Source: Megaustenia siamemsis
Lineage: Eukaryota > Mollusca > Gastropoda > Stylommatophora > Ariophantidae
Assembly: GCA_032433765.1 (NCBI GenBank)
Contig: JAVIAB010000024.1
Coordinates: forward strand, 14,987,126-15,051,125
Length of the DNA: 64,000 nt
Direction: 5' to 3'
Below, one piece after another: positions 1 through 13,900 of this stretch. A program made the translations under genes and the position numbers. Under the pieces are notes generated by a model. That model was not told the DNA's origin and made no database searches. It worked only from the letters and a program-made list of their open reading frames with translations. The stretch's first letter is position 1. Every line of letters begins with the position of its first letter.

Positions 1-1918
1 GAAAAGACCTTTTCATCTAATAAAATACATCCTGTATTAACATATTTTTGGAAATCGAATTTGTCTTGTCCTAAGTTAGTTATTTTGTTTCTGAGGTCAC
101 TATAGAGGTGACAATAAAATCTTGTTCTGGTTCACCACATGGACATTAAAATCTAGCTATAAGTTGCCAATCTCAGCTCACCCATAGTAGATGGCAGACA
201 TCCAAGAGATGAAAAACTTCTGCTATACAAATTTAGGTGGGAAAGATTTATTTGACCGTAACTTTTTCCTTACAGGTTTTTATCATTGCAACGAGGGAGA
301 TTTGAAAGACACAATTTGTCATAATTTTAAGAATCAAACTGCATATTTATATTTATCTGCTGTATAACATATTATATATGAATTTTTAGATAATTGAACA
401 AGGTGTTAGGTTTCATCACTACCAAGATGATACAAGAAGTAAACAGAATTATGGTTTGATGATGGTTCACATTAATCATGTTGAGAGTTGCGCACTGTGC
501 GGTGAAACGTACGGAAAGAGTTAAGACTGCTTGTTCTAGGTGAGACAGCTATATCTCTTTCCCCACATAAAAAAAAAAAAACCTGGTATGAATGCCGTAC
601 ACCGCAGCTCATGTGAGTAAAGCAATAATCCTCCATAGACTTGTGTCACTGATGTTACATGTCTTTATTATCTTTCACACTTGTCTGCTATTGACAATTT
701 ATGTGACTGTAAAGGAACTTACCGTTACAAGCTGGTACAGTACATTATGTCTGTGTCATAATGAAAAGGTATTGATTCAGCTATGATGGCTGCCTCGTTT
801 TATTTGAATACACAGATTTATCCCAACCTGTGTTAGGGATGTGTTACTGCTCAGTTTGTTCTCTTTGCCTTAGGAGATTAGATTGGCCTTAGTATGAACC
901 AGCTGTGAAGGTAACATTTGTTCTACTTTGATGGCAGTGTTTTTGTTGAGCTAAAATTTTCAACAAGGTTTATCCCTCCCGCATCTTCGTAATTTTCCTC
1001 TTTGCGACAGTTGGTAATAAGTACAAGTAAGTAAATTGAGGTTCACTCATTACCTTTCTTGTTAGTCTCATTACCTACTACACTCTATGTGGCTTCCTCT
1101 TAATCCTTTGTTCCTGTTTTTATTGTTGTTGAGATGCTCTCTAATTATTGCTCAGACAGATCACTTTTTTTCTTATTTGTCATGATCTTCTGCCATCATA
1201 AATTGAATTTTAGTATTAGAATCACCACTTTGCAATACCATTTTGATCAGCTATTTTTTGTGAGCAATAGACATCAATAATCCAAACAGAAAAACACTCT
1301 TTCATGATTTCTTTGTAAATACATTGTGTAGAAGGAGCTCTCCAGTGAAGAATGCTTACAGGAAACTACATAAAATAACTAATTTAAAAGTTGAAATAAA
1401 GTTTACATGAAACAAATTGAGAATGATGCAGAGTGCTGCTAATCATATTTGATCTAGGTTGGTGTGACGCAGGCTGCAGCTAATCGTACTAAAAAAATAA
1501 TCGCAAATAAAAAAAATGTTAAATAATTACATTTTTTGTTTAGTTTGTATTTTCTTTGTTTGGTAATTTCTTTTTCTAGAATTACTCTGGCTACCACTTT
1601 CTTCTTTCTCCATCTGACGCACTTGGGCATTTACTAAGTCTTGGTCCGACTATTCTTTCATTTTGTTTTTTTCACATATTTTTTTTCTCTTTCTCTGACT
1701 TTGTTGGATTATCTTTGCTTGGTCTATTGATCATGATATGTGACTGAAGCATCACCATTGTCGAATGATGGTAAAGTCTCATTCAAAATATCATCTTTGT
1801 ATGAGCTGCCACAGTAATATCAACAGCATCTTAATCTTATGGGTGTCATTCACTTTTGGATCTTTGGTTTAAATTGTAATAATATGGTGAACACATTGTT
1901 GGTTTATTTTATTTATAG
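1..1918. other. AT-rich intron or upstream sequence, no supported gene
   Basis: Short ORFs only, without splice-flanked coding character. It is probably the intron left of exon 1, since exon 1 needs one base from an earlier exon. I could not identify that exon here. Confidence 0.5.
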
Positions 1919-1995
1919 TTGAAGAATTCACTGGTCGAACAACAAGGAAAAGACAGTTAAACAGCATGGCAGAGGCTTCAGATTTTTCAGATGAG
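1919..1995 (+). CDS. Exon 1 of the visible gene
   Basis: Acceptor ttatttatag before 1919 and donor gatgag/gtaagc after 1995. The first two bases complete a codon begun in an exon left of the window. It encodes 25 residues beginning EEFTGRTTRKRQ and ending SDFSDE, a basic cluster followed by an acidic serine motif that looks like a casein kinase 2 site. The exon ends in phase 0 and joins exon 2 cleanly. Confidence 0.75.
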
Positions 1996-4900
1996 GTAAG
2001 CATCTAACTTGTTCTATCCTTCATAGCAAAAAGTATCTCATTTGATATACCCTGAGTTGCTAGTCTCAAACAGTACGTTTCATGCCATTCTTTATTTTAA
2101 CTGGTGTAAAAACTATCTTTACCTCATTTTCCCATCACTGTGGGGACTTACAGGACAGGAGAATAAAGACCACATGTCCAGTGCAGTCACCATGAGTTCG
2201 GGTCTGTTTTTTATCCCCGAAAGAAGATAGACTTTTGACCCTACTGAGAATCAAACCAGTGCTATGCGAGTTTGGAGCCAGGAAAGTTATCGATTCAACC
2301 ACCCGTTCTTTTAGCTGGTGTAGAGGCACTTAAATTTATGTTCATTTTTAGTGGTCATTTGGAATAAGGAACATTATATGTTTGCTATCAGATAAGACAG
2401 AACTAGTCCTGCAATGGATACCAGCACAATGTGGCATCCCTGGAAACGAGAAAGAAGATGAACTCGCAAAAGCAGGTGGAAGCCTGAGAACAGTCTAGCC
2501 ATGCCCAGAGCCTCCAAATTAATAAAGTCGAACCTGAAACAAGTTAGGAAAACAGAAAGGAGAGTGATATATTGAAAATATGAGCCAAAACATGACAGCT
2601 TACGCTGGTTCAGCAGACATCAGCGGGCCACTGTGGCTTCAGAGCACACAAATACAAGATGGCACTCAGTGACTGGTCCACAGAAACAACCCTGACAAGT
2701 TAATGGGGAACTGGTGAAGACCTCAAATGCACCATTTTTTTGGTGCCCATGCTTGTCTAAATGCATAGCTATAGTTGTTCGCTGAAGAATAATAATAATT
2801 TAATGAGGCAAGTGTTTTTTTCTTACCTAAGCCAGCAACCATTTGAGCGCAAGCATCTTTGACCTACTGCTATAGCAAGAATACACATATTTATTGTTTC
2901 TTTGCTGCATCTTCCTTAAACTGGGAAGTAAGCAGCTTTTGTTACCGCCAAAGTCTGATGTACTAAATGTCAGATCACGACCTTTGCCTTGTCTAGAATT
3001 TGGGTTTTCTTTTATCAGTAAAGATGCAATATGCACTTGTTTAAGCTCGTCCCTGCCAGTTGACCCAGCTGGAAAAAAGAGTGGGTGCCTGGCCGTTGGT
3101 CATGGAAGTTTAGGCATCTGGAGAGAGCACTGTGCTGTGCCTCGTCAAAAGATGTTTCCACGTCTAGTGGAGGCTATACACTCACTCTTTGGCAGTTAAA
3201 AAAAATGCTGCTATGGGACACCACTACCCATATGCAAAGTAACATACTGTGTATCACCAGGGACTAATTACTGTAACATATCCCTCACTATCAGTCTCAG
3301 GGCATACTGTACTCAAGCTCAATATTACAGTAGCATCTTGGTCAAAACAAGTTTTTCACATCTTCTTGTGTCTTTGAAGACTTCCATGGTACACAGGTCT
3401 CGTGATCTTTAAGGCATAATTCTTTCAGATTTTTTTATCATTCTAAGTTTTTCTATCATTCTTTTTCCTCTTGGGCTGAAGATTTCTCACAAGTTTTTGT
3501 AGGTCTTGATTGCTTCTTAGTCTCATGGTTGAGCCAAGATTTCTTGCTAGTTTTTGTAGGTCTTGATTGTTTCTTAGTCTCATGGTTGAGCCAAGATTTC
3601 TCACTAGTTTTTGTAGGTCTTGATTGTTTCTTAGTCTCATGGTTGAGCCAAGATTTCTCACTAGTTTTTGTAGGTCTTGATTGCTTCTTAGTCTCATGGT
3701 TGAGCCAAGATTTCTTGCAAGTTTTTGTAGGTCTTGATTGCTTCTTAGTCTCATGGTTGAGCCAAGATTTCTTGCAAGTTTTTGTAGGTCTTGATTGTTT
3801 CTTAGTCTCATGGTTGAGCCAAGATTTCTTGCTAGTTTTTGTAGGTCTTGATTGTTTCTTAGTCTCATGGTTGAGCCAAGATTTCTTGCTAGTTTTTGTA
3901 GGTCTTGATTGTTTCTTAGTCTCATGGTTGAGCCAAGATTTCTTGCTAGTTTTTGTAGGTCTTGATTGTTTCTTAGTCTCATGGTTGAGCCAAGATTTCT
4001 TGCAAGTTTTTGTAGGTCTTGATTGTTTCTTAGTCTCATGGTTGAGCCAAGATTTCTCACTAGTTTTTGTGGGTCTTGATTGTTTCTTAGTCTCATGGTT
4101 GAGCCAAGATTTCTTGCAAGTTTTTGTAGGTCTTGATTGCTTCTTAGTCTCATGGTTGAGCCAAGATTTCTTGCAAGTTTTTGTAGGTCTTGATTGTTTC
4201 TTAGTCTCATGGTTGAGCCAAGATTTCTTGCAAGTTTTTGTAGGTCTTGATTGCTTCTTAGTCTCATGGTTGAGCCAAGATTTCTTGCAAGTTTTTGTAG
4301 GTCTTGATTGTTTCTTAGTCTCATGGTTGAGCCAAGATTTCTTGCTAGTTTTTGTAGGTCTTGATTGTTTCTTAGTCTCATGGTTGAGCCAAGATTTCTC
4401 ACTAGTTTTTGTAGGTCTTGATTGTTTCTTAGTCTCATGGTTGAGCCAAGATTTCTCACTAGTTTTTGTAGGTCTTGATTGTTTCTTAGTCTCATGGTTG
4501 AGCCAAGATTTCTTGCTAGTTTTTGTAGGTCTTGATTGTTTCTTAGTCTCATGATTGAGCCAAGATTTCTCACTAGTTTTTGTAGGTCTTGATTGTTTCT
4601 TAGTCTCATGGTTGAGCCAAGATTTCTTGCTAGTTTTTGTAGGTCTTGATTGTTTCTTAGTCTCATGGTTGAGCCAAGATTTCTCACTAGTTTTTGTAGG
4701 TCTTGATTGTTTCTTAGTCTCATGGTTGAGCCAAGATTTCTTGCTAGTTTTTGTAGGTCTTGATTGTTTCTTAGTCTCATGGTTGAGCCAAGATTTCTCA
4801 CTAGTTTTTGTAGGTCTTGATTGTTTCTTAGTCTCATGGTTGAGCCAAGATTTTTTTTGTTCCTCGGTTAAATGTATGCTGTGGCAAAATTTGATTCTGA

Positions 4901-7900
4901 GTTGAAGTTCAGCATGTCATATGTGAACTACAGGGAGTGATCAGTAGAAATAATAACATGTAGCTAGTTACAGTTGAAAACCACCAAAGTGAGGGTAGGG
5001 CATAGGATTTAATAGATGGTCAACTAATGAGGTTTAGAAATAAATAAAACAACCTGACAACAGTGCCATGTCTGAGTTTGTCATAGCGTGGTAAAGGTAA
5101 AGTACGAGACTTGAATAAGCGTCTTAGCACGCGAGTTTCCACCCATATCTGCTCGGCCGCCTATCCAGAAATGTTAGGAGATTTCTGGATAGTGTCGCTT
5201 CAAGCATCGAAAGTCAGATGTGAGACGACATTCCTCACCTTCCCAGGGTAATACCCTGATGCCCATTTCTACCAACGACTGGGTCAACCGTGGGGGTATT
5301 TTGTTTTTTTCCAACCACGAGTACAACTCACACTGCTCCCAGCGGGAATTGAACACGGGTTGTCCGAACGTCGGTAGTCCAGTCGAGTGGTTTTCCCAAC
5401 TAGGCTACTGGGGTCCCCTTATAGCGGGGTATCATTTCTGATAGGTCATTATGGCAATATGAGTGGGCTTGTATCTAATTCATCATGTGCCGTATCAGTT
5501 GGCATAGATGGTTATGTCTTTCTACAATTCTCTGTTCATAGTGCATTGCATCAGTTCTCTAGTTGACTGATTACCATGCCACAACACCAAGTTGTCTTGT
5601 ACCTTACCTCTTTGTCTTCTGTGATCTTTTTTCCTGTTTTGCCATCTTCTAATAATGTACCAGAAAAGTGTTGTATCTTTCTGATGTTTTTGTAAGAGCT
5701 CTCTTTCTGTGTTGACCTCTTTGTGAATTTCTTTGCTGGTCTCTTTAGCTGTCCATGGAAGTCTCAACATACTTCTGAGAAATCCCAAATCTGTTGCCTC
5801 TAATCATATTTGCATTTGGTTGTCAATTGTCCATGATTCATTTCCTTAGGTTAGAATTGGCTTCATATATCACCAATGAACTTTCTTTTTCACTTCTACT
5901 AACATATTATTGCACAAGATGTTTTTCTTTTTCTGAAATGCTATCTTTCTTGTACTATTCTGATTTTTATTTCTGCACTCCATCTTTCGTCTGATGTTGT
6001 TGGGGCTCTGCACTTTATGTCATATTTGCCCCACATATTTTATAGTTGCTTGATGGCGATAGTTACATCTTCGATATGACCATTACTGTATGTCCAATTA
6101 GATAAGCTTACATTACTATACATATTGACAACTTAAGTGTCTACTTACATGTGATTGCTTGACAAATTGATTTTTAGATGACTTTAGTAGGATTCTTATT
6201 TATTTTTGCAACTAATTTTGTGTTTTTTTTAATTAAATTTTTCAGAGTGCTGATGAGAACTACAGTAAAACTCCTGCCAAGAAACGGGCACACTCGGGAG
6301 GAGGTTCAACTGGTAAAACTCGAGGAAGGTGTGAATCTTTGATTTGGGTAGATTAGTCATTAAATATAATCTTAATGCTGGGTAGATTCATCATCAACGA
6401 AGGTTGGCCACCATGGATCGCTATTCTACTCTGTTTCTTGCTTTGATGGTGCAGGCTGTTACAGATTGACTTGTCCATCTTTTGATGTTACTCGTCCATG
6501 TTAGTCTTGGTCTGCCTCTTTTACCTTGTATTTTCCCTTCCAATATTACTTTTAGTAGGCTGTTGTGTCTTTTAACATGCCTCAAAAATTTCATTTGTCT
6601 TGTCTTAATTGTATTTAGTAGTTCTCTTTTTATTTTCAGTTGTTTTAAAACTTCATGGTTTGTTATCTTTTGTTTCTATCCAATTCTACCTATTCTTCTA
6701 TAAATCCACATTTCAAAGGCTTTAATTTTCTGTTCTGTTCTCTTGTCTAATGTCCATGTTTCTGCACCATACAGGAATATTGAGATGTAACATTTTGGCA
6801 TTCTTAGTTTCAGCCCTGTTGATATTTGTTTTGTTGTTAGTATATTTTTCATGGCATTAAAATTACTTTTTGCCATACCTATTCTTTTGTTTATTTCAAT
6901 ATATTTTCCATCACTGGTTATAGTATGTCCCAGGTAGTTGTAGCTCTGGACTGTCTCCAGATGTATTCCCTCAACTGTGATATTTAATTGTAGGTCTTGA
7001 GAATTTTCTTTGTTTATGATCATAGTTTTAGTCTTTTTGGTATTCATTTCTAGTCCATATATTTTGCTTGTTATGTTTATGACATTAAGCAATTGTTGTA
7101 GGTTTTTAGGATTTTCTGCTAGTAGAACAGTATCATCAGCATATCTTAGGTTATTGATTATCTTTCCATTAATGTTTAGGCCTGGCAGTTCTGAGATGTT
7201 TTTAAAGATTTGCTCAGTGTATAGATTGAACAAGCTTGGTGATAGGGTGCATCCTTGTCTTACTCCTTTTTATGTCCATGGGTGTAGAGTTCTCCTTGTT
7301 ATATCTTATTATTGATGTTTGCTCCCAGTACAAATTACATATTAGTCGTATGTCTGTGTCGTCTAGATTTATATCCTTTAGGCAGTCTATGAGTTGGTTA
7401 TGGCGTATTCTATCAAAAGCTTTGGTGTAGTCTATAAAGCAGGCATATATTGGTTTGTTTACTTCTGTGTACTTTTCAATCAATGTTCTCATGCTAAATA
7501 TGGCTTCTTTTGGCCCACTGTTTTTCCTGAATCCAAATTGTTGCTCATCTGGGTAGATTAGTCATTAAATATAATCTTAATGCTAGTCTCATTGGTGTGA
7601 TGCCATTCATCTTGAGATGAATCTTTATGTAGTTGTTCACTGATATAGCTATGCCTATGTCATGATTCATGAATTTTTGTGTTGTGTAAATTATTTACTA
7701 GAGATAAATGTCTACCCCGTTGCAAGCCAATCTTTGTGTACTTTTGTTTACTATCAAAAGTTAGGCAGTGAGAAGATTGTTGCAATTTTCTGTTTAATCA
7801 ACAGACCAAGAAAATCAACAGCAGAGGTCCCTGCCAACCAAGCAGATCCATCCAGAAATCCCAGGATTGTGTAAGTTTCTCTAGTCATGTGTTGTTTCAT

Positions 7901-10900
7901 GGGAACATAACTGTGTTGCTAGTTTTTTTGTAAGACAAATTTGTGTTGCTTTTTCTGAGTTCATTACAAACTTGTAGTTTATAGTTCCAGAATCTATTGT
8001 TGGTTTGCTAGCTTCAATGACACATTTCTGTTGGTTTTGCTAGTTTGGTGGACACATTTCTGTTGGTTTTGCTAGTTTGATGATGGACACACTTCTGTTG
8101 GTTTTGCTAGTTTGATGGACACACTTCTGTTGGTTTTGCTAGTTTGATGATGGACACACTGCTGTTGGTTTTGCTAGTTTGATGATGGACACACTTCTAT
8201 TGGTTTTTGCTAGTTTGATGATGGACACATTTCTGTTGGTTTTGCTAGTTTGATGATGGACACACTTCTATTGGTTTTTGCTAGTTTGATGATGGACACA
8301 TTTCTGTTGGTTTTTGCTAGTTTGATGATGGACACACTTCTGTTGGTTTTGCTAGTTTGATGGACACACTTCTGTTGGGTTTACTAGTTTAAACGACACA
8401 TACTTTTGTTGGTTTGCTAGTTCCTGCACAGGCGTAAGCTTTGGCTGTACATATTAATCTCCTAAAGATATTCTACAGTGAGACGTGATAGCTTAATGGT
8501 TAGTGGACCGGACTACAAAGGACAAGAGGTAGGGTTCGATCCCAACCTATGGCTTACGGGTTCACCCAGCCGTAAATGGGGGTTTTTTTTTTTAAAAACC
8601 CAGATTTTTTTCTGGGAAAGTAAAGCAGCACGGGTGTTATACTGACCCTTATTACCCCAAAAATCATGTGCCAAAGGTCTAAAATTTATGGTCACTAACA
8701 CCATATTCCCTATACGCCACTTGGCGTGATGGGGGTACTTTACTTTTTTTAAAGATATGAACTCATGCTACAATATTTAGATGTCCGTTGACAGATTTAA
8801 TTAATTTCCAAAAATGCACAACACAGAAGAGATGGTGTGGCCCAAAAGATAAATGCTTTGGAGTTCCTTGAAGCTATGACATCACCATGTTACTATTTAT
8901 AATTTTAAAAAGTGGTCATAGAATACCAGTTTGTCAAGTAACAACATTTTGGGAAAATGTCATGTTTTACAAATGATTAAATGCATGTATCTATATATCT
9001 TTCAAAATTTTGAGTACTTAGTGAGAGATCATATACAAAGGCTGGGTATTTGAGTTCAGCTACCATTTAAATATAAGAGTTATTATTATGGGACCAGCCG
9101 CTTATGAATTAATAGCGGGCTCTAGTTTTGAGACTTATTTAATTAACATGTCATTAAAAAAGCTAAAAATACCATTGAGATTTGAATTCAGCATCCATCT
9201 AAATATAGGTGTGTGAAATTTGAAAGGAATTAGTCAGTTGTGACTGAATCGGGTTTCATAAATAAATGAGATTATCTGCTCCATGATAAATCATAATGCG
9301 ATCTTCCATTTTTTTAAGGTGATTACCATCACCTAATAAAAAAAAGAATTAACAATAAATTATAAATAGAAAGCTTACTGGTTTAAAAATGTTTTTTTAA
9401 ATAATTTTGATCCTACGAAACCTTTAAAAAAATGAAAAAGAAAGCGGACAGAGTTCACACGTTATGTCACAATATTTCTTATAATATACAATATAAATAT
9501 ACAAATAAAAAATATACATTACAGTGATGTATCATAAGATTGTGGAGGATTAAATTAACTTCTTGTAAAAAAAAAGTATTTACATTTTTGCTAAAAGTAA
9601 GTTTTAAAAAAAAAATAACTTGATTGGCCTGCTATTTCTAAAGCTAGATAAGGGAATGGACAACACCCCTTACCTTTGGTGCCAACATATGTTCTGATCA
9701 ATATTATCACTCAATGAAAAAATCTGAATCCAAACTTCCATCTATACATCATCTACATATTTAACAGTAATCAATGATTGAATTAATTGTGAAGCTTTGA
9801 AAATCGTTGCTTATGTTATTGAGGAAACCATTTTCCTATCAGTGAAATTCACTCACGTGGAATAAAACAATAAATAAAACAAGGTGTTAGACAAGGTTGT
9901 GTGCTGTCACCAGATTTGTTTAATATTTATAGTGAGATTATTTTAAGATCCATAAGGGGCATGCCTGGAATAACAATTGGAGGTCATAATATAAATAATC
10001 TAAGGTATGCTGATGATACAGTGTTAATCGCTAAGAGTGAAAATGAGCTACAAGAAATGTTGGACATTATAGTGAAAGAAAGCAAAAATAAAGGACTCAG
10101 CCTTAGTAGCAAAAAAAAAAAAAAAACAGAAGTAATGGTAACAACAAAGAAAAAGACATCATCTTAGTGCATAATAAAGACAAGGGAAACAATATTAAAA
10201 CAGGTAGATGAATTTAAATATTTAGGAACTTTGTTAGCCTCAGACGGAAGATGTACAAAAGAGGTGAGATGCAGAATGGCTCAGGCAAAGGTAGCTTTCC
10301 AGAAAATGAGGAAAATACTATGCAATCCATTTTTGACAATAGAAACAAGGAAAAGAGTTCATAAATGTTATGTACAGTCAGTCTTAACATATGGATGTGA
10401 ATCATGGACAATAGGGCAACAGACAAGATAATCACTGGAGTCTGTAGAAATGTGGTTTTACAGAAGAATGTTGAGAATACCATGGACAGCTAAGAAGAGT
10501 AATGAAAATGTTCTGAAAGAGGTCAAAGCAAAAAGAGAGCTAATTTCCAATATTAAGAAGAAACGATCATCATTTTTTGGCCATGTAATGACAAGAGAAC
10601 AACTGGAATATATTGTAACTACTGGAAAAATTGAGGGACGAAGAGATAGAGGGAAGCAAAGAGAGAAAATACCAGACAGCTTAAGAGAATGGCTTGGCAG
10701 AAGGTCAACAACAGAAATGAGAAAGAACTGTCAAGATCGAAAGTTGTGGAGAGACATGATCACCTACGCCAGTAGGCCCGGTACTTGATGATGATGATGA
10801 ATAACAGACATTGAGTTAAAAAAGTATACATGTGGAATCATCATCATGTGCCATACTGGTTGGCGTAGGCGATCATGTCCTTCAACAATCCTCTATCTGC

Positions 10901-13900
10901 AGTGCATCGTATCAGTTCTGTTGTTGACTGCTTTCCGTGCCATGACACCAAGCTATCTAGTATTTGCTTATCTTTGTCGTCCGCGATCTCTCTTTCCTTT
11001 TATTTTGCCAGTTGTTACCAAGTATTCCAACTTTCCTCTTCTCATGATGTGCCTGAAAAATGTTGTTTGTTTTTGTCTGATGTTTTTTAAGAGCTCCCTT
11101 TTTGTGTTGGCCTCTTTGAGAATTTCTTCATTGGTCTTTTTAGTTGTCCAGGGAACTTTCAACATTCTTCTGAAAAATCCCACTTATGTGGCCTCTAACC
11201 GTCTTTCCATTTGTTTGTCTACTGTCCATGATTCGCTTCCATGGGACAGAATTAGTTGTATATAACACCGATGAACTCTCTTTCTCACTTCTATTGACTT
11301 AGATTGGATTAGACTTTTAAAATGAAAGAATTTTATTTAAACTTGAAGACAGCTTTTATTAGCTGAGCCGCAACATTTCCAAGTACACTTTGCAGCTATT
11401 ATTAGGCAAGTTGAATAGAAAGAGTTAATATAATGTGCAAGAGTTGTACTAATGTCAGTGACACTGCTGTTTAAACAAAAAGGCAATACTGTTTCTTGAT
11501 CTTTTTTTCAGACTCAAGAACATTGCCTCTGCCAGTCAGGATGATGCTAAATCAACACCAGGTGGGAAAAAAGCCAATCTTGACAACTCAAAGACCACAC
11601 GTGGGAGGAAAGCAAGAACACCACGTACCCCCAAATCACCAGCAAAGGCTAGCAACAAGGGCAAAACTAGGACAATAAAATTTAAGGATGAGGAAGAGGA
11701 GGAGGAAGAGGACGACAATGGTGAGATTGAATTTGGGGAGGACATTGATGATGACGACGACGAAGACTTTGTTCCCAAAAGGGAAAAAAGAGCCGTCCAG
11801 CTAAACAAACATTCCGTAGCCGAGGGAAAGGAAAGGGTAAAAGCAAAACAAAACAGGAGTCTGAGAATGAAGAGGACGAAGAAGATGAGGAAGAGGACGA
11901 AGATGAGGAGGGAGAAGAGGATGAGGAAGGTGCTGCGGACGCTTCAGGGGATGGAGCAGAGGTCAACCTGAATGCTGTCAAGGTGAGTATGTGTTAGTTT
12001 TTCATTTTTCTTCATTCTCTTCTTGATATTTAATTTCAAGCATAAACTTCACTGTGGGTTTGATGTTCCTCTAAATTATTCATCATTATATCCTTCACTG
12101 CTCTTTCATACAGCTAACATTTTATTTAGTTCACATTAAACCAAACTTTGAATACTCAACTCAAACATATTATCAGCACTTACCTACAAATGTGAAAAAT
12201 GGAAAACAGCAAAAGAGATTGAGAGAAAACTAAGCGCTTTTGAAGATAAATGCCTAAGAAGAATACTCTGTGTACAATGAATGAATTTAAGACACATTTT
12301 GAGATGAGAGAAATGACCATGAAACCAATGATCTCTCATTTACAATATTAAAGAGAAGATGGACATATGTCGAGAAGAGACAACAAGAGGATTCCAAAAG
12401 AGACTCTTCTATGGGAAACACCAGGATACAAATGCATATCAATAGCTGATTGCTGAAGAAGAAGAATGTTCCCACCTACTTTTGCAAGTTAATCAGCTTT
12501 CTTGTGCCCAGGGATGCCACAGTGTGCTAGTATCTGCTGCAGGACTATTTCTGTCTTTTCTGACAGTATATGCATGTTGTTCTTTGTTTCCCTGACTATT
12601 TTCTTATGATCACCACAGAATAATAAGTGTTAACATTCTCTGTTACCATTCACAGAATAATAACAGTGTTAACATTCTCTGTTACCATTCACAGAATAAT
12701 AACAGTGTTAACATTCTCTGTTACCATTCACAGAATAATAACAGTGTTAACATTCTCTGTTACCATTCACAGAATAATAACAATGTTAACATTCTCTGTT
12801 ACCATTCACAGACAGGTCAGTACCTCATAGAAAAATCTGACATGAAACATCTGGAAAATTATCCAATCTGGAGGATGGAGGGCCCCAACATGCTACGCAA
12901 GTTTGAGATGATCATCCAGGATGGGTCTGTCAGACATAAGTCTTTATATGCAGTAAGTCATACAATCTTTTACTGACATCTAACATTCTTTCATTGCCAT
13001 CAGACATTTCGTGTGTGCATGTCTGGGTTAGTGATATCTCATATCTTTGTGTGTGCATTTTTGTGTTTGTAACATCTCATATCCTTGTGGGTGCATGGCT
13101 ATGTTAGTCATGTCTCGTGTCTTTGTGTGCATGTCTGTGTTGGGCATGTGTCATATATCTTGATATGTGTCAGTGTTAGTCATGCCTCGTTTCGCTGTGT
13201 GCATGTCTGTGTTGGTCATATCTCAGATCTTTGTGTGTGCATGTCTGTGTTAGTCACCTCTAGTGACTCTGGCAGATGGTGCTCGTAAACCTGAGAGGGC
13301 TGACCATCTAAGGGCAGAATCCCCCTACAGAAAAGACAATCTGCTGCCTTGCAGGATGATTGGGGACAGTCAAAGGCTAGGGAAAGCAAACCTGAATAAA
13401 ATGCTGGCTGAAATCAGATGCACTGGCGCAGAACACAGTGCAACGTATTAACAGGTGTTCGGTCAGAGTGAATCTGGCAGACTCTAATTGTGATGTTCTG
13501 TCTGTGGGGGCGATCAACACACTTAACCTGACAGCTGACTTCATGTGAGAGTCTGGAATCCTACTCTGATTGAGTCCTGATCGCAGAGACAGACATCATC
13601 ATACAAGGCTTTGTAGTGTGCAGTCAGAAAAAAATATAGCCGGAAAATTCATTGCAGGATTTTGTGATTGTAGAAATTGAAAAAGTGGAAGTGGTGAATA
13701 GAATGTTTTTAGGACTTCTGCTCAATAATTAAAACATTAGTATCATACATCACAGCCTATCTGTAGCTTGTTACTTGGCTTTTCCTCTGAAATGATTAGG
13801 GTACTATCAAAACAGAATTGAAATGTTTGTAGGACTTCCACCAAAAAGTCCAAACATTGTTATCATGCATTGCTTCCCTGTTTTGTATTCTTGATATCTG

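Noticed and set aside
3443..4837. 464-codon minus ORF as a repeat-protein gene
   Set aside because: It is the reverse of a 57-bp intronic minisatellite. Period divisible by three explains the open frame; no promoter, splice or codon-use support.
11536..11981. Serine-rich minus ORFs opposite exon 4
   Set aside because: Antisense shadow of the acidic GAG/GAT-rich coding exon.
13262..13451. 62-codon ORF as an additional exon
   Set aside because: It would break the exon 5 to exon 6 phase-0 join and resembles dispersed repeat sequence.
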